Shown: in pieces, positions 1-9,209 of the stretch
How the letters are laid out: each line of letters begins with the position of its first letter
How positions within the stretch are numbered: position 1 is the first letter of the stretch
DNA from: DATFDN01 sp963830565
Lineage (GTDB): Bacteria; Pseudomonadota; Alphaproteobacteria; Acetobacterales; Acetobacteraceae
Assembly: GCA_963830565.1 (NCBI GenBank)
Contig: CAWHMO010000004.1
Location: 124,001 to 188,000, forward strand
DNA length: 64,000 nt
Direction of reading: 5' to 3'
The notes under the pieces: model-generated
The model's input: the letters and a program-made list of their open reading frames with translations, nothing else
Databases searched by the model: none
What the model was told of the DNA's origin: nothing
Translations under genes and position numbers: made by a program

Positions 1-2
1 TC

Positions 3-644
3 CGCATGGAGGACCCGGCCGAGACGCCGCTGATCCCCGGTGCCAATGGCTCGCTCTGGTATCAGGGGTTCATCAACGTCTCGCTGGCTCAGGACGCGCT
101 GCACGAGATCGGACATTCGCTCGGGATGGCGCACGACCAGGACCCCGCGTCGATCATGAACCCCGGGCTCGGCGCCAGCAACCAGACGCTGGACGCGACG
201 GATATCGCCGGCATTCGCGCAATCTACCCCGACGCGACGCCTCCGGGGACGGATACGCTTCTCGCGAGCGGTCCGACAGCTTCTCCCCCGGCCTCGCCTC
301 CGCCCAGCCCGCCGCCCACCACTCCGCCGCCATCCACGTCGCCATCCACGCCGCCCTCCCCGCCGCCGTCCACGGGCGGCTCGAACACTGGCGGGCACCA
401 CCGACACCACCACCACGAAAGCCACGGGGCGGTTACGGCGACAACGACGCCGCTCTCGATGGCGCAGACGCTCGCCTCGGCGGGGGTATCGAGGGCTGAT
501 TTTCCGCATGCGCCCGCAATGGGCGGCATGTCCGCACCGCGCCTTGGCGCCGCCACGATGGCGGGCGGCGGCCATGATTTCGGCCAGTCGCAGGGCGGAT
601 GGGTCGCCCCGCCGAGGATGCCCGAGTCCGGCTCGCTCGGATAG
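3..644 (+). CDS. Matrixin-type zinc metalloprotease, 3' part only
   Basis: This is the C-terminal part of a metzincin (matrixin/M10-like) protease; the gene begins before the window. The zinc-binding motif HEIGHSLGMAHD is complete (three His, catalytic Glu), and the SIMNP segment 17 residues later fits the Met-turn. Beyond about 75 residues the catalytic domain ends and a low-complexity tail follows: a proline/serine stretch and then a histidine cluster (GGHHRHHHHESHG). The tail could bind metal or act as a linker, but that is inference. The gene converges on the collagen-like adhesin gene, 66 bp away. An extracellular role is likely from the family, but the signal peptide would lie outside the window. 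Confidence 0.8.
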   Translation, partial: RMEDPAETPLIPGANGSLWYQGFINVSLAQDALHEIGHSLGMAHDQDPASIMNPGLGASNQTLDATDIAGIRAIYPDATPPGTDTLLASGPTASPPASPPPSPPPTTPPPSTSPSTPPSPPPSTGGSNTGGHHRHHHHESHGAVTATTTPLSMAQTLASAGVSRADFPHAPAMGGMSAPRLGAATMAGGGHDFGQSQGGWVAPPRMPESGSLG

Positions 645-710
645 TCGAACTCCCGCCATCGCCGGTCCGGCGAGACAGCGGATGCTATCTCGCCGGACCT
701 GCCTCGGACC

Positions 711-3700
711 TCAATGGCCGGGCAGCACGGGGATCGCGTGCGTCGCGTCCGTCGTAAGGATGGAGCCTCCGACCGACGGCCCGATGCCGGCGGTGGCTCC
801 GACGGCCGGGTGGCTCGATGGGGTCGCCGCGTTGAGGGACCCCGCGCCCGTGAGATCGCCGGTGGTGACCGGGGTAGCGGTCACCAGCTGGCTGACCGAG
901 CCGGTCGAGGCCACGGTGGTGCCGCTGCCGGGCGAAGTCTTGGCGTTCGAGGTCGGGGTGACGAACGACATCTGCGTAGTCGCCTGACCGCTGCCCTGCA
1001 TCGCGTTGATGTGGCCGGTCCAGCCCTGACCGACAGTGGCGCCGTTGCTTCCGCCGGTCGGACCGGCACCGGTGAGGCCTTGGCCGGCCTGCGCTCCGGT
1101 CGCGCCCTGGCCGACGGCGTTCACCGTTCCCGTCCCTCCCGGACTGGGGCCCGCCGGTCCAGTGGCTCCGGCATGGCCGGCTGCTCCACTGGCTCCGCTC
1201 TGGGTTCGGGGCCCCGGTTTGGCCGGCGACGCCCGTCGGTCCGCCGTTTCCGGTCGACCCCGCACTACCAGTTCGCCCGGCTTCTCCTGTAGCCCCCGCA
1301 CTACCGGTCGTCCCGGTGTTGCCGGCGTGGCCCGTGGCTCCGGTGTTGCCGGTCTTCCCGGTGGCACCGGTGTTGCCGGTGTTCCCGGTGGCTCCGGTAT
1401 TGCCGGTCTTCCCAGTGGCACCCGTGTTGCCGGTGTTCCCCGTCGCTCCGGTATGGCCGGTGTGGCCCGTGGCTCCGGTATTGCCGGTCTTCCCGGTGGC
1501 ACCCGTGTTGCCGGTTGCTCCGGTATTGCCGGTGTGGCCGGTGGCTCCGGTGTTGCCGGTCTTCCCGGTGGCACCCGTGTTGCCGGTGTTCCCAGTCGCT
1601 CCGGTATTGCCGGTATGGCCGGTGGCTCCGGTGTTGCCGGTCTTCCCGGTGTCCGGTATTGCCGGGTGGCACCCGTGTTGCCGGTGTTCCCAGTCGCTCC
1701 GGTATTGCCGGTGTGGCCGGTGGCTCCGGTGTTGCCGGTCTTCCCGGTGGCACCCGTGTTGCCGGTGTTCCCAGTCGCTCCGGTATGGCCGGTGGCACCC
1801 GGTGTTGCCGGTCGCTCCGGTATTGCCGGTGTTTGCCGGTGTTGCCGTGGCACCCGTGTTGCCGGTGTTTCCAGTGGCTCCGGTGTTGCCGGTCGCGCCC
1901 GGTGTTGCCGGTGTACCCGTGTTGCCGGTCGCGCCCGTGTTGCCGGTGTCGCCCGTCGTTGCCCGGTGGCCCCGTTTGCCGGTGTTGCCAGTCGCTCCGG
2001 TATTGCCGGTATTCCCGGTGTTGCCGGTCGCGCCCGTGTTGCCGGTGTTGCCCGTCGCGCCGCTCCCGGTGGCCGTTGCCGGTATTCCCGGTGTTGCCGG
2101 TCGCACCGGTGTTGCCGGTGGCGCCCGTGTTGCCGGTGTTGCCCGTCGCGCCGGTGTTCCCGGTGGCACCCGTGTTGCCGGTATTCCCGTGCTCCGGTGT
2201 TGCCGGTCGCACCCGGTCGCGCCGGTGTTGCCGGTGCCACCCGGTATTGCCGGTGGCACCCGTTTGCCGGTGTTGCCGGTGGCTCCGGTGTTGCCGGTGG
2301 CTCCCGGTGTTGCCGGTGGCTCCCGTGTTGCCGGTGTTGCCCGTCGCGCCGGTGTTCCCGGTGGCACCCGTGTTGCCGGTGTTTCCAGTCGCTCCGGTGT
2401 TGCCGGTCGCGCCCGTGTTGCCGGTGGCCCGGTGTTGCCGGTCGCGCCGGTGTTGCCGGTGGCACCCGTGTTGCCCGGTGTTGCCAGTGGCTCCGGTGTT
2501 GCCGGTATTCCCGGTGTTGCCGGTCGCGCCCGTGTTGCCGGTGTTTCCCGTCGCTCCGGTGTTGCCGGTATTTCCGGTGTTGCCGGTGGCACCGGTGTTG
2601 CCGGTTCCGGTGGCCCCGTGTTGCCGGTGGCACCCGTGTTGCCGGTGTTGCCAGTGGCCCGGTGTTGCCGGTATTCCCGGTGTTGCCGGTGGCGCCCGTG
2701 TTGCCGGTGTTGCCCGTCGCGCCGGTATTCCCGGTGGCACCCGTGTTGCCGGTGTTCCCAGTCGCCCCGGTATTGCCGGTTTGGGGCCGGTGGCTCCGGT
2801 GTTGCCCGTCGCGCCGGTGTTCCCCGTCGCTCCGGTGTTGCCGGTATTCCCAGTGTTGCCGGTCGAGCCCGTGTTGCCGGTGTTGCCCGTCGCGCCGGTG
2901 CTCCCGGTGGCCCCCGTGTTGCCGGTGTTCCCAGTGGCCCCGGTGTTGCCGGTAGCTCCGGTGTTGCCGGTGGCGCCCGTGTTGCCGGTGTTGCCCGTCG
3001 CGCCGGTACTCCCGGTGGCCCCCGTGTTGCCGGTGTTCCCAGTGGCCCCGGTGTTGCCAGTGGCTCCGGTGTTGCCGGTGGCGCCCGTGTTGCCGGTGTT
3101 GCCGGTGGCTCCGGTGTTGCCGGTGGCTGCCGGTGTTGCCGGTGGCACCCGTGTTGCCGGTGTTGCCCGTCGCGCCGGTATTGCCGGTGGCACCCGTGTT
3201 GCCGGTGTTTCCAGTCGCTCCGGTGTTGCCGGTCGCGCCGTGTTGCCGGTGGCCCCGGTGTTGCCGGTAGCTCCGGTGTTGCCGGTGGCACCCGTGTTGC
3301 CAGTGGCTCCGGTGTTGCCAGTCGCTCCGGTGTTGCCGGTATTCCCAGTGTTGCCGGTCGCGCCCGTGTTGCCGGTGTTCCCCGTCGCTCCGGTGCTGCC
3401 GGTATTTCCGGTGTTGCCGGTCGCACCGGTGTTGCCGGTGGCACCCGTGTTGCCGGTGGCCCCGGTGTTGCCCGTCGCTCCGGTATTGCCGGTGGCACCC
3501 GTGTTGCCGGTGTTCCCCGTCGCTCCGGTGTTGCCGGTGGCACCCGTGTTGCCCGTCGCTCCGGTGTTGCCGGTCGCACCGGTGTTGCCGGTGTTGCCAT
3601 CCCGTGTTGCCGGTGGCCCCGGTGTTGCCCGTCGCTCCGGTGTTGCCAGTGTTGCCAGTGTTGCCAGTGGCTCCGGTGTTCCCCGTCGCTCCGGTGTTGC

Positions 3701-6700
3701 CGGTATTCCCAGTGTTGCCGGTCGCGCCCGTGTTGCCGGTGTTGCCCGTCGCGCGTATCTGCCGGTGTGCCAGTGGCCCCGGTGTTGCCAGTGACCCCGT
3801 GTTCCCGGTGCACCGGTGTTGCCGGTGGCTCCGGTGTTGCCCGGTGTTGCCCGTCGCTCCGGTGTTGCCGGTCGCACCCGTGTTGCCGGTAGCACCCGTG
3901 TTGCCGGTCGCTCCGGTATTGCCCGTCGCTCCGGTGTTGCCGGTGTTCCCTGTGGCTCCGGTGTTGCCGGTGGCTCCCGTGTTGCCCGTCGCTCCGGTGT
4001 TGCCCGTGGCGCCCGTCGCCCCGGTCGCGCCCGTGGAACCGGCTGGACCGGAGATCGGGGTAACGGAACTACTGTTTATGGTCTGGGAAACGCCATTGGC
4101 TCCCATTGCCACGACCGTGGAGTTGAAGGTCGTGGGAACCGTGGTGGTGAAAGTAAAGGAACCGGCCGGCAGGCCCGGCTGGCTCACCGGCGACGCCATG
4201 GTCTGGCCGAGCAGCGTGTAGTGGCCGTTGGTATCCAGCGAATAGATGTAGATCGGCTGGCCGAGGCTCGCGCCATTAGCCATGCCGTTGACGGTGAGCA
4301 CGGCTGGCGGGGGCGGAGCGATGATGACCAAGGTCCCGCTTCCGCTATCGGCGGCGGTCTGGAAGCTGGTGCTCTCCAGGCTGGAAACTTGGAAGCTGAG
4401 ACTCGCGGTTTGCGAGGCGCTGTTGGAGAGCTGCAGCAGGCCGGAGGAAGGGTTGAAGTTCGTGGCCGCCCCAGCGGAGCTGAAAGTCTTGAGATCGATC
4501 GTGTCGGTGGAGTTGAAACTCTGCAGTTGCGGTCCGGCATAGGCCGTGCCGCTCAGGTTCGAGCCGAATGCTCCTGGATTCTCGAGGGTGAGGCCGCTAT
4601 CGGTCGCAAACTGCACCTGCGACCCGGCGCCCGCCGCCGAGCCTATGTCCAGCAAGGCTCCGTTACTGATCTGGAACAGCCCGGTGCTGGCTGGATCGAT
4701 GGTCGAGGCGTTGAGCACGCCGGTGATGGAGACCGTCCCGGCATTGGAGATCACCGGGACGGTATCTGTCCCGGCCGCGACGAAGCTGGCGCCGGAATCG
4801 AGGGCAATGGTACCAAAATTCGAGAATCGCCAGTTCTGGCCGTTGTCGGCCACCGTGCCAGCGCCGCCGCTCACGGCGCTGATCGTTCCGGAGCCGCCGG
4901 CGAATTCCATGGTGCCGCCGGAGGATGCTCCTCCGTTGACAGCGCCGATGAACACGGCGTTCGGGTCAACGATCAGCCGGTTGGCGACGCTGCCCGAGAG
5001 GTCGACCGCGTAGGCGCCGCCCGAAATCGTGCCGGCGTTCTCCAGCGTGCCGGCCCCGCCGGTGACGAACACACCGAAGGTGGTGCCGGAGATCGTCGCG
5101 CCCGCAGTGTTGGTGAACGTGCCGCCGCCTTCGGCGTCGATCCCGGCCCCGCCGGGTGCCGCTGCGGTGATGATGCCGGAGTTGGTGAGCGATCCGGCGC
5201 CGCCCTGCACGAACAGGCCGGCAACCTGGCCGGAGACTATCCCGCCGGCATCGTTGACGACGCCGCCGCCGGCCTCGAGCGCGATCCCGTGCGACCCCGT
5301 GATCGAACCGCTGTTCGTGACGGCACCGGTGTTGCCCGTGACGAAGACGCCGAAGTCCTGGCCGGACACCGAGCCGCCCGAGGCGTTGCTGAAGCTGCCG
5401 CCGCCGCTGAACTCGACGCCAGCGCCGGTCGTCGCCGCCGCCGTGATGCTGCCGGCGTTGCTGACGGTCCCGCCCGCCGCGACATAGACGCCGCTGCTGC
5501 CGCCCAGGACATGCGCGCTGGCGGTGTTCGTGACGCTGCCGCCGGCGTTCAGCTTGATGCCCGCGTATTTTCCGCCTGCGATACTGCCGTCGTTGGCAAC
5601 CGTGCCATTGGCCTTATTGACGAAGACGCCGAAATCGGACCCCGAAATGGCCGCGGTAGAGGCATTGCTGAGGGTGCCACCATCCCCAAGATCGGCGCCG
5701 GCGCCGGCCGTGCCAGTCGCGGCGATGCTGCCGTAGTTGGTGACGAACGCTGCCGCACGGTACTTGGTGTAGACGCCGTTGCTGTAGCCGACGATGGAGG
5801 CGCCGGATTGGTTGGTGATGGTGCCGCCAAGGCCGAGAACGACGCCGTCATACGTCGCGGCACCGATATGGCCAGCATTGGTCAGCGTCCCGAAGCCGCC
5901 TTCGATGAAAGCACCGAACTTGTGGCCCGTGATGGTCCCGCTCGTATTATTCGTGACCATGCCGCCGTTCTCGAGGTAGACGCCGGCGCCATTGGTCGCG
6001 GTCGCGTTGATGCTGCCGCTGTTCGTGACGGTTCCAACATCCAAGTTCGTGAATACGCCGGCAGCGTAGCCGGAGATGAAACCGGACGCGGCGTTGTCGA
6101 TGCTCCCGTTCGATGAGATCAGAATGCCGAAATGATTGTTGCCGGCGATGCTGCCGGCATTCTCGATCACGCCGTTGCCGCCGGTGATGAAGACCGCGGC
6201 ACCGAGACTGCCCTGACCAGAGATCGTTCCCGCAGCGGCGTTCGTCACCGTGCCGCCGGCGAAGATGCCGATGCCGTCGTCGCGGGTGGCGGTGACGACG
6301 CCGGAATTGTACACCATCCCCGTGGTGGTCTGGATCCGGATTCCGTCCTCGCCGCCAGCCAGCGTCCCGGTATTCGTGACATCGCCGCCGCCGTCCAGCG
6401 TGACGGCATAGCGAGCAGGGCCAGAGATCATCCCGGCGTTGGTGACCGTTCCGGGAGCGTGGCTGACGTTGACACCGCTGCTGGTGCCCGAGATGGAGCC
6501 TCCAGCGAGATTGCTGACAGTCCCGCCCGCCTGCAGCTGGATCGCGTCCCCGCCGGGGGACATGCTGGTGCCGTTCGTGACCACTGGGGTCGTGCCCGAG
6601 ATCAAACCGGCGTTGGTGACCACTCCGGGGCCGCCGGACACGCTAATCCCTGCGGCCCCGCCAGAGATCAGAGCGCTGGCGCTGGTCAGCCCGTTGCTGA

Positions 6701-6911
6701 TCGTGGCGCCATTATGGAGCGACACGCCGAGGCCGGCCGGGGTGGCGACGAGGCCGTCATTGCTGATAACCCAGACGTTGGAAGCAGCACCATCGATGCC
6801 GTCGAGGGTCCCTGGCGAGGTGACCGTGCCCGTGCTGGTGATGAACAGCGGGATATCGTTGGTGCCGAGGACAACCGGTCCTATCACCGTATCGTTGATT
6901 ATTCTCGCCAT
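711..6911 (-). CDS. Giant repeat adhesin with beta-helix region and collagen-like GXT stretch
   Basis: Predicted surface protein of about 2066 residues. The ATG at 6911 has a GGGAG ribosome site 7 bases upstream. Residues 1 to about 690 consist of roughly 40-residue repeats of the form GTVTNAGSISG, as in haemagglutinin/autotransporter beta-helices. A non-repetitive segment leads to residue 954, and collagen-like G-X-T triplets (GAT, GNT) run from 955 to about 1920. A Gly/Ser/Thr-rich tail of about 145 residues follows; no beta-barrel is recognisable. The triplet region drifts repeatedly between reading frames (first near 3839, where CCC replaces CC) and returns to the starting frame. All frames are open there, so no stop arises. 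No classical signal peptide is visible. Function (adhesion, biofilm) is inferred from architecture only. Confidence 0.65.
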   Translation of the reverse strand: MARIINDTVIGPVVLGTNDIPLFITSTGTVTSPGTLDGIDGAASNVWVISNDGLVATPAGLGVSLHNGATISNGLTSASALISGGAAGISVSGGPGVVTNAGLISGTTPVVTNGTSMSPGGDAIQLQAGGTVSNLAGGSISGTSSGVNVSHAPGTVTNAGMISGPARYAVTLDGGGDVTNTGTLAGGEDGIRIQTTTGMVYNSGVVTATRDDGIGIFAGGTVTNAAAGTISGQGSLGAAVFITGGNGVIENAGSIAGNNHFGILISSNGSIDNAASGFISGYAAGVFTNLDVGTVTNSGSINATATNGAGVYLENGGMVTNNTSGTITGHKFGAFIEGGFGTLTNAGHIGAATYDGVVLGLGGTITNQSGASIVGYSNGVYTKYRAAAFVTNYGSIAATGTAGAGADLGDGGTLSNASTAAISGSDFGVFVNKANGTVANDGSIAGGKYAGIKLNAGGSVTNTASAHVLGGSSGVYVAAGGTVSNAGSITAAATTGAGVEFSGGGSFSNASGGSVSGQDFGVFVTGNTGAVTNSGSITGSHGIALEAGGGVVNDAGGIVSGQVAGLFVQGGAGSLTNSGIITAAAPGGAGIDAEGGGTFTNTAGATISGTTFGVFVTGGAGTLENAGTISGGAYAVDLSGSVANRLIVDPNAVFIGAVNGGASSGGTMEFAGGSGTISAVSGGAGTVADNGQNWRFSNFGTIALDSGASFVAAGTDTVPVISNAGTVSITGVLNASTIDPASTGLFQISNGALLDIGSAAGAGSQVQFATDSGLTLENPGAFGSNLSGTAYAGPQLQSFNSTDTIDLKTFSSAGAATNFNPSSGLLQLSNSASQTASLSFQVSSLESTSFQTAADSGSGTLVIIAPPPPAVLTVNGMANGASLGQPIYIYSLDTNGHYTLLGQTMASPVSQPGLPAGSFTFTTTVPTTFNSTVVAMGANGVSQTINSSSVTPISGPAGSTGATGATGATGNTGATGNTGATGNTGATGNTGNTGATGNTGATGNTGATGNTGATGNTGATGNTGQHRSHRQHRCTGNTGSLATPGPLAHRQIRATGNTGNTGATGNTGNTGNTGATGNTGATGNTGNTGNTGATGNTGATGNTGWQHRQHRCDRQHRSDGQHGCHRQHRSDGEHRQHGCHRQYRSDGQHRGHRQHGCHRQHRCDRQHRKYRQHRSDGEHRQHGRDRQHWEYRQHRSDWQHRSHWQHGCHRQHRSYRQHRGHRQHGATGNTGATGNTGNTGATGNTGATGNTGNTGATGNTGSHRQHRSHRQHRQHGRHRQHRSHWQHRGHWEHRQHGGHREYRRDGQHRQHGRHRQHRSYRQHRGHWEHRQHGGHREHRRDGQHRQHGLDRQHWEYRQHRSDGEHRRDGQHRSHRPQTGNTGATGNTGNTGATGNTGATGNTGNTGATGNTGNTGNTGPLATPATRVPPATRGHRNRQHRCHRQHRKYRQHRSDGKHRQHGRDRQHREYRQHRSHWQHRATRVPPATPARPATPGHRQHGRDRQHRSDWKHRQHGCHREHRRDGQHRQHGSHRQHREPPATPEPPATPANGCHRQYRVAPATPARPGATGNTGAREYRQHGCHREHRRDGQHRQHGRHRQHRCDRQHREYRQRPPGAARRATPATRARPATPGIPAIPERLATPANGATGQRRATPATRARPATRVHRQHRARPATPEPLETPATRVPRQHRQTPAIPERPATPGATGHTGATGNTGNTGATGKTGNTGATGHTGNTGATGNTGNTGATRQYRTPGRPATPEPPAIPAIPERLGTPATRVPPGRPATPEPPATPAIPEQPATRVPPGRPAIPEPRATPAIPERRGTPATRVPLGRPAIPEPPGTPATPVPPGRPATPEPRATPATPGRPVVRGLQEKPGELVVRGRPETADRRASPAKPGPRTQSGASGAAGHAGATGPAGPSPGGTGTVNAVGQGATGAQAGQGLTGAGPTGGSNGATVGQGWTGHINAMQGSGQATTQMSFVTPTSNAKTSPGSGTTVASTGSVSQLVTATPVTTGDLTGAGSLNAATPSSHPAVGATAGIGPSVGGSILTTDATHAIPVLPGH
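1150..4050. repeat. Nine-base tandem repeat array encoding collagen-like triplets
   Basis: The array is built from 9-base units close to ACCGGCAAC on the minus strand, mixed with variants that encode GAT triplets. Read in the gene frame it gives TGN/TGA, that is collagen-like G-X-T. The other two minus frames read PAT/PPATPE and RQH/HRQHR, and the plus frames read LPV, VAG and CCR. None of the unit's six readings contains a stop, so long open frames occur on both strands and are artefacts of the repeat. Unit length changes by single bases at many points (for example near 3839, 1848 and 2264). Confidence 0.9.
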
Positions 6912-7234
6912 CTATGAACTCCCGTCTTTTCGGGCGAGGGTGAGCCGGGCTGGCGTCCGCCGGCTTGTCGTTCCACTACCCAATTGACCTAACGGCGATC
7001 CGAAGCCTGGCTGCCGGGTTGCCAAACCGTTAGGCGGTTACGGCGTGTTTTCCCACCGCATCCTTCGGACTAGATCGCCAAGCCCGTTTCGGTATTGCCC
7101 TGATCCTCGCGGCACCGCGCTCTCGATCGAAGGCCGGCACCGATCGCTTGGCCGCGACTTTCGTGGCGGCGGGCAAAGACGTGGGTTGCCCGGGGCGAGC
7201 CCGGGCTTGACGGTGACGTGCTGCTAATCAGCCT
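6912..7234. other. Intergenic region upstream of the giant adhesin
   Basis: No convincing gene is seen in these 323 bases. They lie upstream of the adhesin start (minus strand) and downstream of tyrC (also minus), so they should hold the adhesin promoter and the tyrC 3' end. No clear -35/-10 pair is obvious. The one strong structure is the GCCCGGG hairpin at 7188-7206. Confidence 0.5.
7188..7206. repeat. GC-rich hairpin downstream of tyrC
   Basis: A perfect 7-bp stem (GCCCGGG / CCCGGGC) with a 5-base loop lies 28 bases past the tyrC stop. There is no T-run, so it is either a factor-independent 3' end without U-tract or an intergenic REP-type palindrome. Confidence 0.5.
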
Positions 7235-8122
7235 CTACGCCTGCTTCAGCTCGATCAGCCCCCGCCTGATCTTCCGGCCGCGCTCCACCTTGTCCTCGAT
7301 GTAGGCCGCATCGCCCCAGCGCACCGCACGGGCCATGGCCTGGGCATCCTCGACGAAGCGGGCGAGCATCTCCAGCAGCGCCTCGCGGTTGTTGAGGAAG
7401 ACGTCGCGCCACATCGTCGGGTTCGACGCGGCAATGCGGGTGAAGTCGCGGAAGCCCGACGCGGCGAAACGCAGCACCTCCTGGCGGCTCTCGTCGGCGA
7501 GGTCGTCGGCGGTGCCGCAGATAGTAAAGGCAATCAGGTGCGGCAGATGGCTCACGATGGCCAGGACGCGGTCGTGGTGGCCGGGCTCCATCACCTCGAC
7601 CATGCTGCCGCACCGACGCCACAGCTTGGCGATCTTCTCCACTGCGTCCGGATCGGTGCCGGGCGGCGGCGTGAGCAAGGTCCAGCGATTGTCGAACAGT
7701 GTGGAAAAACCGGCATCGGGGCCTGAGTGTTCGGTGCCCGCAAGCGGGTGCGCCGGAACGAAATGCACGCCCGCGGGGACGAACGGTCCGACGTCGCGGA
7801 TCACCGATTGCTTGGTGGACCCGACATCCGTGAGAATTGCGCCAGGCACGAGATGCGGGGCGATGGCGGCGGCGAGATCGCCGAAGGCGCCCACGGGTGC
7901 GCACAGCATCACGCAGTCGGCGCCGGCGACGGCGCGGGCGGGGTCGATTTCCACACGATCGGCGATGCCAAGTTCCATCACCCGATCCAGCGTGCGCTGC
8001 GTGCGCGCATTGGCGACGATCTCGCCCGCCAGCTCGCCGCGCTCCTTGGCGATGCGGGCCACGGAGCTGCCGATGTGGCCGATGCCGAGCAGGGTCAAGC
8101 GCCGGAACAGAGGCTCAGTCAT
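7235..8122 (-). CDS. tyrC: Prephenate/cyclohexadienyl dehydrogenase
   Basis: Oxidative decarboxylation step of tyrosine synthesis, converting prephenate to 4-hydroxyphenylpyruvate (and/or arogenate to tyrosine) with NAD(P)+. The 295-residue protein starts with a Rossmann motif, GIGHIGSS, at residues 13-20. It carries the family segments DVGSTK, HPLAGTEHSG and SHLPHLIAF. It is the last gene of a tight minus-strand cluster; its ATG overlaps the hisC end by 8 bases, which suggests translational coupling. Substrate preference between prephenate and arogenate cannot be read from the sequence. Confidence 0.92.
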   Translation of the reverse strand: MTEPLFRRLTLLGIGHIGSSVARIAKERGELAGEIVANARTQRTLDRVMELGIADRVEIDPARAVAGADCVMLCAPVGAFGDLAAAIAPHLVPGAILTDVGSTKQSVIRDVGPFVPAGVHFVPAHPLAGTEHSGPDAGFSTLFDNRWTLLTPPPGTDPDAVEKIAKLWRRCGSMVEVMEPGHHDRVLAIVSHLPHLIAFTICGTADDLADESRQEVLRFAASGFRDFTRIAASNPTMWRDVFLNNREALLEMLARFVEDAQAMARAVRWGDAAYIEDKVERGRKIRRGLIELKQA

Positions 8123-9209
8123 GCGCCTCGGCCATGAAGCGGGTCAGGTTCTCGATCACCAGGCCGACCTCCTCCTCGGTGCCGACCGTGATGCGCAGGC
8201 AGTGCGGCAGGCCGTAGCCTCCGACGCGGCGCACGATCAGCCCGGAGCGGCGCAGGTGCGCGTCGGCGGCGGCGGCGCGGGCCGGGGTGGCGAAATCGGC
8301 GAGCACGAAATTGCCCTCGCTCGGCCAGACGCGGATGCCCGTCGCCGCCAAGCCGGCTGCGAGACGGGCGCGCTGGGCGGCGTTGCACGCCCTGCCCTGC
8401 TCGACCCAGCCCGGTTCGGCGAGCGCCGCGATGGCGGCGGCCTGGGCGGCGACCGAAACGTTGAACGGGGCCCGGATGCGGTTCAGCACGCCGATGATGG
8501 CGGGAGGCGCATACGCCCAGCCGATGCGCATGCCGCCGAGGCCGAAGATCTTGCTGAAGGTGCGGGTCATCACCGTGTTGGCGTCGGCGTCCACGAGCGC
8601 CACGCCCGGATCGTAGCCGGGGCGATCGACGTACTCGGCATAAGCCGAGTCCAACACCAGCAGTGTCTCCGCAGGCAGGCAGGCGCGCAGCCGCTCGACC
8701 TCGGATTGCGCCAGCAGGCTGCCGGTAGGGTTGTTGGGGTTGGCGAGGAACACGAGCCGCGTCGCCGGCCCGACACGGGCGAGCAGCGCATCGACATCGG
8801 CGGTCAGGTTGCGTTCGGGCGCCTTGACGACGCGGCTGCCCGCGTAGGTGCCGGCGATCTGGTAGATCGAGAAGCCGTGCTCGGTCATCAGCACCTCGCG
8901 CCCTGGCCCGCCATAGGCGATGCAGAGCTGGGCAATGATGTCGTCGGAGCCGTTGCCGCAGATGATCTTCGCCGGATCAAGCCCGAACCGGGCGCCGATC
9001 GCCGCGCGCAGCTCGCGCGCCTCGCCGTCCGGATAGCGGTGCAGCTCGTCCACGGCGCGCGCGATCGCCGCCCGCACGCCGGGCGGAGGGCCGAACGCAC
9101 CCTCGTTCGACGACAACTTGACGATGCGGTTGACGCCCTGGATGCGGGAGTCGCCGCCCACATAGGGCGAGACCTCCAGCACCTCGGGGCGCGGGCGGGG
9201 GCCGGTCAT
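8115..9209 (-). CDS. hisC: Histidinol-phosphate aminotransferase, probably also aromatic
   Basis: PLP-dependent fold-type I aminotransferase of 364 residues. The Schiff-base lysine is K220 in TRTFSKIFGLGGMRIGW. The NPNNPTG segment and the final arginine motif LRITVGT are present. It sits between a chorismate mutase gene (4-base ATGA overlap) and tyrC (8-base overlap). This placement is typical of HisC enzymes that also transaminate aromatic keto acids, so a double role in histidine and Phe/Tyr synthesis is likely; that double role is inference from context. Confidence 0.9.
   Translation of the reverse strand: MTGPRPRPEVLEVSPYVGGDSRIQGVNRIVKLSSNEGAFGPPPGVRAAIARAVDELHRYPDGEARELRAAIGARFGLDPAKIICGNGSDDIIAQLCIAYGGPGREVLMTEHGFSIYQIAGTYAGSRVVKAPERNLTADVDALLARVGPATRLVFLANPNNPTGSLLAQSEVERLRACLPAETLLVLDSAYAEYVDRPGYDPGVALVDADANTVMTRTFSKIFGLGGMRIGWAYAPPAIIGVLNRIRAPFNVSVAAQAAAIAALAEPGWVEQGRACNAAQRARLAAGLAATGIRVWPSEGNFVLADFATPARAAAADAHLRRSGLIVRRVGGYGLPHCLRITVGTEEEVGLVIENLTRFMAEAHD

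Noticed and set aside
685..3895. Two further minus-strand frames of about 1042 and 864 residues in the repeat region
   Set aside because: Same repeat read out of frame. Only the frame ending at 711 has unique flanking sequence at both ends.
1150..4050. CRISPR-like array
   Set aside because: The repeats are 9-base tandem units without spacers and form part of a coding region.
1036..4221. Several long plus-strand open frames (repeats of VAPVLPV and CCRSRP type) opposite the adhesin gene
   Set aside because: They are alternative readings of the stop-free 9-base repeat. They have no ribosome sites and no unique sequence.
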